A DNA stretch of 34,111 bases from Fibrobacter sp. (lineage in GTDB: Bacteria; Fibrobacterota; Chitinivibrionia; Chitinivibrionales; Chitinispirillaceae), in the NCBI GenBank assembly GCA_012513915.1, contig JAAZBG010000168.1, forward strand, positions 1-34,111, given 5' to 3'. The stretch's first letter is position 1; every line of letters starts with the position of its first letter. Below the pieces are notes generated by a model. It had not been told where the DNA came from, made no database searches, and saw only the letters and a list, made by a program, of their open reading frames with translations. The translations under genes and the position numbers were made by a program. Positions 16,876 to 24,319 of this stretch are shown one piece after another.

Positions 16876-17604
16876 TCACTGCGAAGCAGCGTTTTTAAAG
16901 CAAACGGTGGCTTGCAACATGCCACCGTAGAAGTTCCTGGTTGAGACCACGTTAAGACCATGGCTGTTGAGTAGTGCTGTAAATACAGCACGGTTTGGAA
17001 AAAGTGAAAGACTGCGTGCGATATAGGCATAGACGTTCGGATCAGCGTGAAGAGCAAGCCCGATCAGTGATCCCCATGAATGTAAAAGCACATTATGTGT
17101 ACGAGCAATAAGAGCGCTTACCGGTTTGGAAAAATCAAGAAATGCAGCAACACCGCCAGGAGCGAGTACACGTGCAATCTCCCTGATCGCGGTTGTAATG
17201 TCGGGAGCGTTTCGTAAAGCATACCCGCCAGTGATAAGGTCGATGCTGCTATCGGGAAATGGAAGTTGATGCATATCGCCGCGCACCAGTGATCGGCTGA
17301 TACCACCGCTGTCTGGTGCACAGCGCATCATGTCAGCCGACAAGTCGAGGCCTATGATCTGTGCGGCAGGAAACCGATTGTGCAGCAGACGTTTGATATC
17401 ACCCGTACCGCATGCAAGATCGCAGACATGTACAGGACTGCATTGTGGAATCATTCGTATCAGGTTTCGTTTCCATCGGCCATCTGCACCAAGCGAGAGC
17501 AGCCGGGTAGCTAGTGCATACCGTGGTGCCACAACAGAAAAGAGACGCTTATTGTAAGAACGTTTGGTTTCTTCGGAGTACAGTTGAGGGGATTGCAGAT
17601 TCAT
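16876..17604 (-). CDS. UbiE/MenG-like C-methyltransferase
   Basis: The 242-residue class I SAM methyltransferase is of the UbiE/COQ5 family: YNKRLFSVVAPRY at the N-terminus, SAM-binding CDLACGTGDI (61-70), GLDLSADMM, and GGYALRNAPD followed by REIARVLAPGGVAAFLDFSKP. In quinone biosynthesis these enzymes C-methylate a hydroxylated aromatic ring. Next to a type III polyketide synthase it most likely methylates the phenolic product (inferred), although it could also be the cell's only menaquinone or ubiquinone methylase. No strong ribosome site precedes the ATG. It is divergent from the second methyltransferase. Confidence 0.88.
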   Translation of the reverse strand: MNLQSPQLYSEETKRSYNKRLFSVVAPRYALATRLLSLGADGRWKRNLIRMIPQCSPVHVCDLACGTGDIKRLLHNRFPAAQIIGLDLSADMMRCAPDSGGISRSLVRGDMHQLPFPDSSIDLITGGYALRNAPDITTAIREIARVLAPGGVAAFLDFSKPVSALIARTHNVLLHSWGSLIGLALHADPNVYAYIARSLSLFPNRAVFTALLNSHGLNVVSTRNFYGGMLQATVCFKNAASQ

Positions 17605-17681
17605 AGTGATGTACTTTCAAAACAAGGAATAATGCAGGTAATGAACGATAACAATATAATAAATGCATATGGAGATGATTA

Positions 17682-18416
17682 ATGAACTCTTTTTTTAGAA
17701 GATTCTTCGATCCGCTGGGTCTCTCCCGTCGTGACAACCGCTCTGAACTCATGGATGATCCATCATGCGATACACAACGGCTTATTCGCACAGTTGGTCA
17801 GTTTGAAATAATTAATATGTTGTTTACACGTTCGCATTATCTTGCCACGCGTTATCTCATACCGCAAGGAGTCAATGCACGTACACGATCGCTTTCTGTA
17901 CTTGACATTGGGGCAGGTGGAGGAGACTTTGCCCGTGGTTTGTCGCGATGGGCAGAACGGCATGGTACGCATCTGGAAATAACCTGTATTGACATTGATC
18001 CACGCATTGTGGACTTTGCCCGGGAACAATGCAATGGCTACAGCAACATAACGATCGAGCAGGGTGATATATGGTCTCCGGAATTGGCTAAAAGAAGATT
18101 TGATTGCGTCTTTGCAAATCATTTTCTTCATCACATACCTGATCAATCGATTCCTGATGTACTTTCGTTATTAAACTCCCTGGCAAAAGAAAAATTGCTG
18201 ATCAACGATACCCGCCGTTCACAATTGGCATACACAGGATATGCCATATTTTCCCGTTTGTTTCTGCATAACAGTTTTGCCGCATATGATGGTCTGCTCT
18301 CAATCAGGAAAGGCTTTTCAAAAAGAGAACTGACAGATCATATCGCTCACGCGGGTCTTTCAAACAGTCTCAAAGTACGTACTTTTTTTCCCGGCAGGGT
18401 GATTGTATACAAATGA
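17682..18416 (+). CDS. Class I SAM-dependent methyltransferase
   Basis: The 244-residue protein has SAM motif I VLDIGAGGGDFARG (73-86), an acidic motif ITCIDIDPRIVDFA, and a NHFLHHIPD post-motif. The architecture is that of small-molecule methyltransferases found beside bacterial type III polyketide synthases. A GGAG seven bases before the ATG supports the start. Together with the UbiE-like enzyme it gives the cluster two methylation steps, plausibly one C- and one O-methylation. Which one this catalyses cannot be told. Confidence 0.85.
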   Translation: MNSFFRRFFDPLGLSRRDNRSELMDDPSCDTQRLIRTVGQFEIINMLFTRSHYLATRYLIPQGVNARTRSLSVLDIGAGGGDFARGLSRWAERHGTHLEITCIDIDPRIVDFAREQCNGYSNITIEQGDIWSPELAKRRFDCVFANHFLHHIPDQSIPDVLSLLNSLAKEKLLINDTRRSQLAYTGYAIFSRLFLHNSFAAYDGLLSIRKGFSKRELTDHIAHAGLSNSLKVRTFFPGRVIVYK

Positions 18417-18494
18417 GCCGGTGGATTCAGAGTAGCAACCCGCTTTTTTTTTGATATGAAATTACTCCATTCCTTACTATCTTTAAATGCATGT

Positions 18495-18511
18495 CTCACA
18501 ATTCTCTAACA
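18495..18511 (+). promoter_or_regulatory. Pho box for the secreted phosphatase operon
   Basis: CTCACA (18495-18500, one mismatch) and CTAACA (18506-18511) are 11 bp apart, 80 bp before the phosphatase ATG. A T-rich GATTTTTTAATT follows. Confidence 0.65.
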
Positions 18512-18591
18512 GTAATTGCTGATTTTTTAATTGTTCCGAACATGGTGTTCAGAACTACTTTCAATAAACATGACAAAAGGAGCAATTAAAA

Positions 18592-20346
18592 ATGACAAAA
18601 CAAAGATATCTGAAAATGTTCTGTTGTTGCACGGCCGCAATGGTTACATTGACATCCCATCTTTCTGCAGAACCGTGGAAATTCGGTATTATGGGTGATA
18701 CACAGTGGAAAAGTAATACTGATGGAGAAAATCCAAATACTGTTGCTGTTGGAATAATAAAACAGGTTAATAAGGAATTTATAACTCAGAATGTAAAGTT
18801 TGTTGTGCAGGTTGGTGATCTGGTTGATAAATACAGCTCTTCAGCATTTGATACACGTGCTGAAGCAGCAGATGAATTGCTCAATGCAGGAATAGGCTTT
18901 TTTCCTCTCCGGGGTAATCATGAATCAAGCCTTGATGCTGCAAATTATTTCTCATTTGTATTTCCACAAACATACGGCAATGTCAATGTTTTTGGTGCAA
19001 CAAATTTTCAGAGTCCATCATCTGTTCCAGGTTGCTTGAGTTATTCATTCGATTACAATAATACCCGTATTGTCATGCTTGATCAGTTCACACGAAAAGA
19101 CAATAGTGGATTAAATGCAAATAATAATCTAGTCGATCAGCAGGATTGGATAAATGCTACCTTATCCGGAAGAAATGATGGTACACATGCTTTTGTGTTT
19201 ACTCATAAAAACCTGATTGGTCAGAACCATGCCGATATGCTTTTTGGAAGCAATCCGGCATCGAATATAAATGCACAGAATTCTTTTTTCAAAGCTCTTT
19301 ACAGTAATGGTGTTCGTTACTGCTTTGGCGGACATGATCATATACATCACCGCTCCATTGTTTCAAGCCCGGACAACAGTTGTTATGTAAATCAGATAAT
19401 ATGTGCATCGAACAGTTATAAATTTTATACGCCACTGATTCCAACTAATGATGCACGATACAACATGCCGCAAAGAGAACTGCCTGTTGAGCAGGAACTT
19501 TACACTGTGGGATATTATATTGTTACCGTTGATGGTCCGAAAGTAAGTGTTGATTTTTACTCATCTCTTAACAGCTGTGGCAGTTCATGGGAATCGACTG
19601 TTGACTGTGATCTCACGTCTACCCCCAGGCTTTCTTTTGTTAAACGTGAGACATTTGGATATAGTCTTAATGGTAAAAAATTTGTTGTTAACCCCGGAGA
19701 AGAACTTACTATAGTAGCGGATACATGCAAAATTATTAATTCACAGAAAACGCAGTTTGCAATTATCAGCGGAACAAACATGACAAGTAATAAATTGTAT
19801 GATGGCCGTACTACAGTTCAGGATATAAACACAGGTTGGGAGACCCGAAGCGACATTGATATTGCTGCAGGTGTTGAAAGTGATCTTCTTACCTTATGGG
19901 GTATGCGGGATGCTATTGGAAGCAAAAAATGTGACACTTATGTCCTTTCGATGTCCTATGATACATCGATTAGTGGTCCGCTGTCAATTTACAGTAAAGA
20001 TTCTATTGGAAACTGGAGAAGGACAGTAAACAGTAACAATGGCAGTAGTGTGTCTCACTTTGTAATTGGTTCATACAGGGAACAATTTGGGCTTGGTACA
20101 TACGGCATTGATCCTGCGACACATACAGTCTGGGCTGTGGTTGACCATGATGGCGATTTCGCAATCATACAAAGCACAGATGGTGATCAGGATGGAGACA
20201 ATGATATTGACAATGATGACATTCAGATTGTTGCTTCATTGAAAAACAAACCAGCGTCTGTACGGCCATCAGCAGATCTTGATAATGATGGCAAAATTAC
20301 CATTCTTAATGTTCGTAAACTGTCACTTATACGCACAGTACAATAA
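18592..20346 (+). CDS. Secreted calcineurin-like phosphoesterase with C-terminal dockerin-like repeats
   Basis: The 584-residue product carries a signal peptide (~1-26, ending LSAEP) and then a metallophosphoesterase domain with all five metal motifs: GIMGDTQ, VQVGDLVD, LRGNHE, VFTHKN and GGHDHIHH. It should hydrolyse phosphoesters outside the cytoplasm to release phosphate. Residues ~530-580 hold two Ca-loop repeats, DQDGDNDIDNDD and DLDNDGKIT, as in type I dockerins, which bind cohesin domains. The next gene, 44 bp downstream, encodes a cohesin-like PEP-CTERM protein, so surface docking is likely. The gene has a Pho box and an AGGAG ribosome site. Confidence 0.87.
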   Translation: MTKQRYLKMFCCCTAAMVTLTSHLSAEPWKFGIMGDTQWKSNTDGENPNTVAVGIIKQVNKEFITQNVKFVVQVGDLVDKYSSSAFDTRAEAADELLNAGIGFFPLRGNHESSLDAANYFSFVFPQTYGNVNVFGATNFQSPSSVPGCLSYSFDYNNTRIVMLDQFTRKDNSGLNANNNLVDQQDWINATLSGRNDGTHAFVFTHKNLIGQNHADMLFGSNPASNINAQNSFFKALYSNGVRYCFGGHDHIHHRSIVSSPDNSCYVNQIICASNSYKFYTPLIPTNDARYNMPQRELPVEQELYTVGYYIVTVDGPKVSVDFYSSLNSCGSSWESTVDCDLTSTPRLSFVKRETFGYSLNGKKFVVNPGEELTIVADTCKIINSQKTQFAIISGTNMTSNKLYDGRTTVQDINTGWETRSDIDIAAGVESDLLTLWGMRDAIGSKKCDTYVLSMSYDTSISGPLSIYSKDSIGNWRRTVNSNNGSSVSHFVIGSYREQFGLGTYGIDPATHTVWAVVDHDGDFAIIQSTDGDQDGDNDIDNDDIQIVASLKNKPASVRPSADLDNDGKITILNVRKLSLIRTVQ

Positions 20347-20390
20347 CTTTTTTGAATTATAAACTTACTTTTAAGCAAAGGACGATTACC

Positions 20391-20987
20391 ATGAATACAA
20401 TCAAATGCAGTATGAACCATGTAAAGAACCTGATTATTATTCTGTCACTTATCACCGTGCCTTCATTTGCTGCGGTCATAAGTATTAAACCATCTTCATC
20501 TGAAGTAATGATTGGAAGCAGGTTTAATGTTGATATACTTGTTGAAGAGCTCGGAGAAAATGAAATGATTGGGGCTTTTGATCTGAATTTACAATATGAT
20601 CCATCAATCCTGCAGTTTCAGGAATACCGACTGACAAATGAACTTGGGAGTATTTCAGATAATAGTGCTCTTGATCTCAGCGCTGGATTGACAAAACAGG
20701 GAATAGTAAACATAAGCAGCGTGTCTCTTCTTGATAATTCCTACAATCAGCCGAATACATTCAAGATAGCAGATGTCGTTTTTAATGCAGTAGATGAAGG
20801 TACAAGTGTGCTTGGACTTTTCAATGTTACTCTTGGAAATTACTTCGGTGATGAAATTAGTACCGTTATTCACAACAGCAGTGTTCAGGCGGTTCCGGAA
20901 TCATCATCTATGGCACTTTTCGGTATGGGAATAGTTGGATTTGCCGGAGTGTTTTTGATTAGAAAAAAACAAAAAATTAGTGAGTGA
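20391..20987 (+). CDS. Cohesin-like PEP-CTERM surface protein
   Basis: The 198-residue product has a signal peptide (to ~SFAAV) and then a beta-rich domain resembling cohesin: IGSRFNVDI, IGAFDLNLQYDPSILQF and IADVVFNAVDEG, the strands typical of the dockerin-binding jelly roll. It ends with a PEP-CTERM-type sorting signal: VPESSSMALFGMG, a hydrophobic helix and RKKQK. In this system exosortase processes and anchors proteins at the outer surface. The usual VPEP is VPES. I start at ATG 20391, which has AAAGGA upstream, rather than a TTG at 20352. With the upstream dockerin-tagged phosphatase it forms an apparent scaffold/enzyme pair. Confidence 0.75.
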   Translation: MNTIKCSMNHVKNLIIILSLITVPSFAAVISIKPSSSEVMIGSRFNVDILVEELGENEMIGAFDLNLQYDPSILQFQEYRLTNELGSISDNSALDLSAGLTKQGIVNISSVSLLDNSYNQPNTFKIADVVFNAVDEGTSVLGLFNVTLGNYFGDEISTVIHNSSVQAVPESSSMALFGMGIVGFAGVFLIRKKQKISE

Positions 20988-21258
20988 ACTGCTTAAAGAA
21001 AAAATGCGCCATGTAACGTGGTAACAATGGTCAATGTACTGAAATTTGCATACTCCATGATCCAGTATTAAAATATCGCTTATTGTGCAGTTTGCGTTTA
21101 CATAGTATACGAGAACTATTAATAAGCAACTGTTTTTGCAAGAACAATTATTTTCGCAATTAACGGATCAATGGGCGATGAATGGTTTAAAAAAGATAAA
21201 ATTTTTGAAAAAAGTCCTCGTTACATGGTTGCATTGCCTAACCAATTCCTAACACACA
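20988..21258. other. Intergenic stretch ending in a Pho box
   Basis: 271 bp with no credible ORF. The only recognisable element is the Pho box at its right end (21238-21254). Confidence 0.55.
21238..21254 (+). promoter_or_regulatory. Pho box at the start of the small unknown gene
   Basis: CTAACC (21238-21243) and CTAACA (21249-21254) are 11 bp apart. The site ends four bases before the first ATG of the next ORF, so transcription would begin inside that ORF's annotated 5' end. Confidence 0.65.
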
Positions 21259-21633
21259 ATGAATAACCTCCTCATAAATAAAAGCTATCTTTTAAGTGTA
21301 AACAAAAAACAGGAGGAAATTATAGCATACCTATACTTCTCAGATGGTGCCCCGGATGCCGAAGAGTATGAAAGCAATTATCTCAGCTTTAATGAATCAA
21401 ACACAGCAGTTGTTTCGGAAATTGAACGGCTCTTAATCAGAATAAAAGAAGATCCGGAAGTGATGAATCAGCTGGAAGAACTTTGCAGAAAAAGTTTCGA
21501 AATAAAGGAACATCGTTCAAATGTTATTTCTACACTGAAGAAAAGCACCGGTTCTTATCTTAACAAAATGATTAAGAGTATCAACAGGAGACGCTTACCG
21601 CGAATCAGGATTAAGACTGCTTTGGGTCATTGA
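21259..21633 (+). CDS. Small charged protein of unknown function
   Basis: The 124-residue product is not recognised. It has an acidic middle (SDGAPDAEEYESN), a predicted helical/coiled-coil stretch (IERLLIRIKEDPEVMNQLEELCRKSFEIKEH) and a very basic tail (RRRLPRIRIK). No signal peptide or membrane segment is seen. The first ATG lies only four bases after a Pho box, so the true start is probably further in. A strong CAGGAGG at about 21310 is followed by AAATTATAG rather than ATG, which would need ATT or ATA as a start. It is followed by a hairpin and lies between Pho-controlled genes, so a phosphate-starvation role is inferred. Confidence 0.55.
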   Translation: MNNLLINKSYLLSVNKKQEEIIAYLYFSDGAPDAEEYESNYLSFNESNTAVVSEIERLLIRIKEDPEVMNQLEELCRKSFEIKEHRSNVISTLKKSTGSYLNKMIKSINRRRLPRIRIKTALGH

Positions 21634-21639
21634 CAATAG

Positions 21640-21661
21640 GCGTTTGGATATTTCCAAACGC
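21640..21661 (+). terminator. Hairpin after the small unknown gene
   Basis: GCGTTTGGA and TCCAAACGC form a perfect 9-bp stem with a TATT loop, six bases after the stop codon. There is no T-run, so it may be a weak terminator or a 3' stabilising hairpin. Confidence 0.45.
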
Positions 21662-21673
21662 ATACATTATCTG

Positions 21674-21689
21674 CTAACATCGGATAACA
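21674..21689 (+). promoter_or_regulatory. Pho-box-like repeat before the poly-Asp peptide gene
   Basis: CTAACA (21674-21679) and ATAACA (21684-21689) are 10 bp apart, one less than in the other sites, followed by TTTTAAACAT. It is a weaker match, 62 bp before the peptide start codon. Confidence 0.4.
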
Positions 21690-21750
21690 ATTTTAAACAT
21701 GAGAGAAAAAATAAAAGTAATTGACAGTTCATTCTTCGAAAGGAGACATT

Positions 21751-21828
21751 ATGATCAGGGAATGGAACAGGGAAGAAGATGATGATGATGATGACGACGA
21801 TGATGATGATGACGATTTTGATGACTAA
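21751..21828 (+). CDS. 25-residue poly-aspartate peptide
   Basis: This very short ORF encodes MIREWNREE followed by 13 consecutive Asp and then FDD. AAAGGAG lies six bases before the ATG, one of the best ribosome sites in the window. The Asp run uses both GAT and GAC (nine and four), so it is not a pure trinucleotide repeat. It lies between a Pho-box-like repeat and the three-repeat Pho box of the pst operon. No signal peptide is present. A cytoplasmic metal (Mg, Ca) chelator, a mimic of polyphosphate or nucleic acid, or a regulatory peptide are all possible. None is shown. I know of no characterised homologue. Confidence 0.6.
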   Translation: MIREWNREEDDDDDDDDDDDDDFDD

Positions 21829-21857
21829 CAGAGCAATAATACATGAAAAACAGTAGT

Positions 21858-21885
21858 TTAACGATCTGCTAACAAAACACTAACA
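21858..21885 (+). promoter_or_regulatory. Triple Pho box for the porin-pst-phoBR operon
   Basis: TTAACG (21858-21863), CTAACA (21869-21874) and CTAACA (21880-21885) form three repeats exactly 11 bp apart, 34 bp before the porin start. This is the strongest plus-strand Pho box in the window, upstream of the operon that encodes PhoB itself, so autoregulation is expected. Confidence 0.8.
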
Positions 21886-21918
21886 ATAGTATGTGATTTT
21901 CTAGGTGAAGGAGAAAAA

Positions 21919-23349
21919 ATGAGAAGATTGATTGCAATGTTCATTGTGTGTACAGTAGTGTTCTCGGCATCTGTTTATGCCCAGGAGGATAGTACCGATG
22001 TTAATATGGTAAAAAGTCTTGGCGAAAAAGTGGATGAATTGTCCGGTAAAGTGGATGGAATACAGGAAGATTATCTTGCAACCAAGGCAACAGTGGATAA
22101 GATATCAAAAGTGAAGCTCTCGGGTTATCTTCAAACTCAGATAAGGGTTGCAAAGGATACAGCCGGTCAGTTGAATCCGGATTACACAAACAGATATGAT
22201 ATCGGAGAGTTTCAGGGTGGAAAGCTTCCTGCAGCTACACGCACTGTGTTTCAGCTGCGCCGGGCAAGAATCAAGACTACTTATGCGACATCTCTTACTC
22301 AGATGGTGGTTCAGCTCGACTGTCTTCCGTTTACAACAGGAAGCGCAGTGAGCTCCACAACTCAGGATACATCGGGTAAATACACAGTAAAAACAAAAAC
22401 ATCTGCATTTCTCAGTGGTGGTGGTGTGTCAATCAAGGATGCATATCTCAGGTTCACCGATCCCTGGACAAAAAGTTTTGCTCTCAAGGGTGGCGTATTT
22501 GACAGACCATTCGGTTTTGAAATAAGTTATTCATCAAGCAGCAGGGAATCTCCCGAGCGCTCACGTCTGTATCAGACTCTGTTTCCAGGAGAACGGGATC
22601 TTGGTTTTTCACTTGAGTATTTACCAGGTGATAATCTGCCGAAATTTGCACAATTCTTTAATTTTAAAGGCGGTTTTTTTGCAGGAAACGGTATAAACGT
22701 TGAATTTGATGATCTTCGTGATTTCATTGGAAGAGCAGGATTCTCAATACCTATCATTCCAATAAATATGTCAATTGATGGTGGTGTATCAGGATATGTC
22801 GGGAATGTCAGGGACAGAAACGATACACTTTACGAAGTTAAAAGTGGCAAATGGGCTGCTTCTACAGGTAAAAAATGGGATGATGTTGACAAAAGGTACA
22901 TCGGCGGAGATCTAGAACTCTTTTACGGAAACATTCCGTTCTTTGGCGGAATCTGTTTGAGAGGTGAATTTATTAAAGGAAAACAACCTTCCTTCAAGTC
23001 AACTAACGTTTCACAGAAAACAGGTCAGTCGTCAAAGGACCCGGTTTACCTTCGCGAAATAGGCGGTTACTATGGAATGGTTGTTCTGAATATCGATCCT
23101 GTCAGATGTCAGCTTGTAGGCAAGTACGACAGCTTTGATCCGGAAATGAATCTTGAAAAGAAAGAAGTTACAAATGCTGCTGACATCAAATACTCAACAA
23201 TAGGCGGCGGCCTTGTATATCATCTTACTGAAAATGTCAAGTTGACTGCATATTACGACAACGTAAGAAATGAGAAGAGCTCAGTGGCCCCGTTTACATC
23301 GGATGTAAAGGACGATGTAGTTACTTTCCGTGTTCAGTACAAATTTTGA
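21919..23349 (+). CDS. Phosphate-selective porin (OprP/OprO family)
   Basis: The 476-residue product has a cleavable signal peptide (~1-21, ending VYAQE), a short coiled-coil (MVKSLGEKVDELSGKVDGIQ region) and a beta-barrel ending in the outer-membrane signature VQYKF. Family features are the SGYLQTQIR first strand, FQLRRARIK, and a CPhe-like FDRPFGFEISYSS segment. These porins pass phosphate or other anions across the outer membrane. It is first in the pst operon, with a GGAG eight bases before the ATG and pstS 28 bp downstream, so outer-membrane and periplasmic uptake are made together. Confidence 0.9.
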   Translation: MRRLIAMFIVCTVVFSASVYAQEDSTDVNMVKSLGEKVDELSGKVDGIQEDYLATKATVDKISKVKLSGYLQTQIRVAKDTAGQLNPDYTNRYDIGEFQGGKLPAATRTVFQLRRARIKTTYATSLTQMVVQLDCLPFTTGSAVSSTTQDTSGKYTVKTKTSAFLSGGGVSIKDAYLRFTDPWTKSFALKGGVFDRPFGFEISYSSSSRESPERSRLYQTLFPGERDLGFSLEYLPGDNLPKFAQFFNFKGGFFAGNGINVEFDDLRDFIGRAGFSIPIIPINMSIDGGVSGYVGNVRDRNDTLYEVKSGKWAASTGKKWDDVDKRYIGGDLELFYGNIPFFGGICLRGEFIKGKQPSFKSTNVSQKTGQSSKDPVYLREIGGYYGMVVLNIDPVRCQLVGKYDSFDPEMNLEKKEVTNAADIKYSTIGGGLVYHLTENVKLTAYYDNVRNEKSSVAPFTSDVKDDVVTFRVQYKF

Positions 23350-23377
23350 TTATTAACTATAAGTGAAAGGAAACAAA

Positions 23378-24211
23378 ATGAACAAAAGAATACTTGCAAT
23401 AACAACAGGAATACTTGTGGCGGTTGCTGCAATAGTGTATGCTGCAACAACGACAATTACAGTAAAGGGATCTGATACAATGGTGATCCTTTCGCAGCGC
23501 TGGGCTGAGGATTATATGGCAAAAAATCCGGCAGTCTCTATTCAGGTGACCGGTGGCGGCTCAGGTACAGGAATTTCGGCACTCATTAACGGTGCAACAG
23601 ATATCTGCAATGCGTCACGTCCCATGAAGTCAAGCGAAAGGGAGAAACTAAAACAGCGTTATCAGTCACTTGGCGTGGAAATCAAGACTGCGATAGACGG
23701 AGTTACCCTCTATGTAAACGAGAAGAATCCGATAAAAGAACTTACTCTTGATCAGATAAAGGCCATTTACACAGGAACAATCACAAACTGGAAACAGGTC
23801 GGGGGACCTGATATGAAGATAATACTTTACGGCAGGGAGAACAGTTCCGGTACATATGTTTATTTCAGGGATGAAGTACTGAGCGGACAGGATTATGCCC
23901 AAACCATGCAGAGCATGCCTGGCACGGCTGCAGTTGTAAATGCAGTTTCGCGCGATCAGTATGGTATAGGGTATGGAGGAGCTGCATATGCACAAGGAGT
24001 AAGCTTTGTAGCTGTAAAGAAAGATGTATCATCTGCTGCTTATGAACCGACTGCTGAGAATATAAAAAACGGTTCATATCCTGTTTCACGATACCTTTAC
24101 ATGTATGTACGCAACAGACCGAGCGGGGAAATGAAAAAATTCATTGACTGGATACTGAGCGATGAAGGTCAGTCTGTTGTGACAAAAGTCGGATACTTTC
24201 CAATCAGGTAA
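23378..24211 (+). CDS. pstS: Phosphate ABC transporter substrate-binding protein PstS
   Basis: The 277-residue periplasmic protein begins with a signal peptide (MNKRILAITTGILVAV, cleavage near VYAATT). The phosphate-binding pattern is complete: VKGSDTM, TGGGSGTGISAL, NASRPMKSSE, GRENSSGTYVYF and GIGYGGAAYAQG. I use the ATG at 23378 (AAAGGAAA upstream); an earlier GTG at 23363 has no ribosome site. It delivers phosphate to PstC-PstA. Unlike the copy at the left edge, it has no lipobox Cys. Confidence 0.95.
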   Translation: MNKRILAITTGILVAVAAIVYAATTTITVKGSDTMVILSQRWAEDYMAKNPAVSIQVTGGGSGTGISALINGATDICNASRPMKSSEREKLKQRYQSLGVEIKTAIDGVTLYVNEKNPIKELTLDQIKAIYTGTITNWKQVGGPDMKIILYGRENSSGTYVYFRDEVLSGQDYAQTMQSMPGTAAVVNAVSRDQYGIGYGGAAYAQGVSFVAVKKDVSSAAYEPTAENIKNGSYPVSRYLYMYVRNRPSGEMKKFIDWILSDEGQSVVTKVGYFPIR

Positions 24212-24275
24212 CATGGACACACTACGCTGAATATTATGAATATTGTAAAGATGAATGACGATAAAAATGTAAATA

Positions 24276-24303
24276 AAAGTGCTGGCTCCCATGCCGGCAC
24301 TTT
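24276..24303 (+). repeat. Intercistronic hairpin between pstS and pstC
   Basis: An 11-bp stem (AAAGTGCTGGC with GCCGGCACTTT, one G-U pair) surrounds a six-base loop. It lies after the pstS stop and is followed by A's rather than T's, so it is more likely an mRNA-stabilising or processing hairpin than a terminator. Such elements can keep pstS transcript above pstC transcript. Confidence 0.6.
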
Positions 24304-24319
24304 AAAAAAAACAGGTGTT

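Noticed and set aside
18440..18460. T8 run after the second methyltransferase as a terminator
   Set aside because: No GC-rich stem could be folded directly before it.
21778..21816. GAT/GAC run as a simple DNA repeat only
   Set aside because: Mixed codons, a good ribosome site and an in-frame stop make a translated peptide the better reading.
24276..24303. pstS-pstC hairpin as a Rho-independent terminator
   Set aside because: Followed by a run of A rather than T on the coding strand, and downstream genes belong to the same operon.
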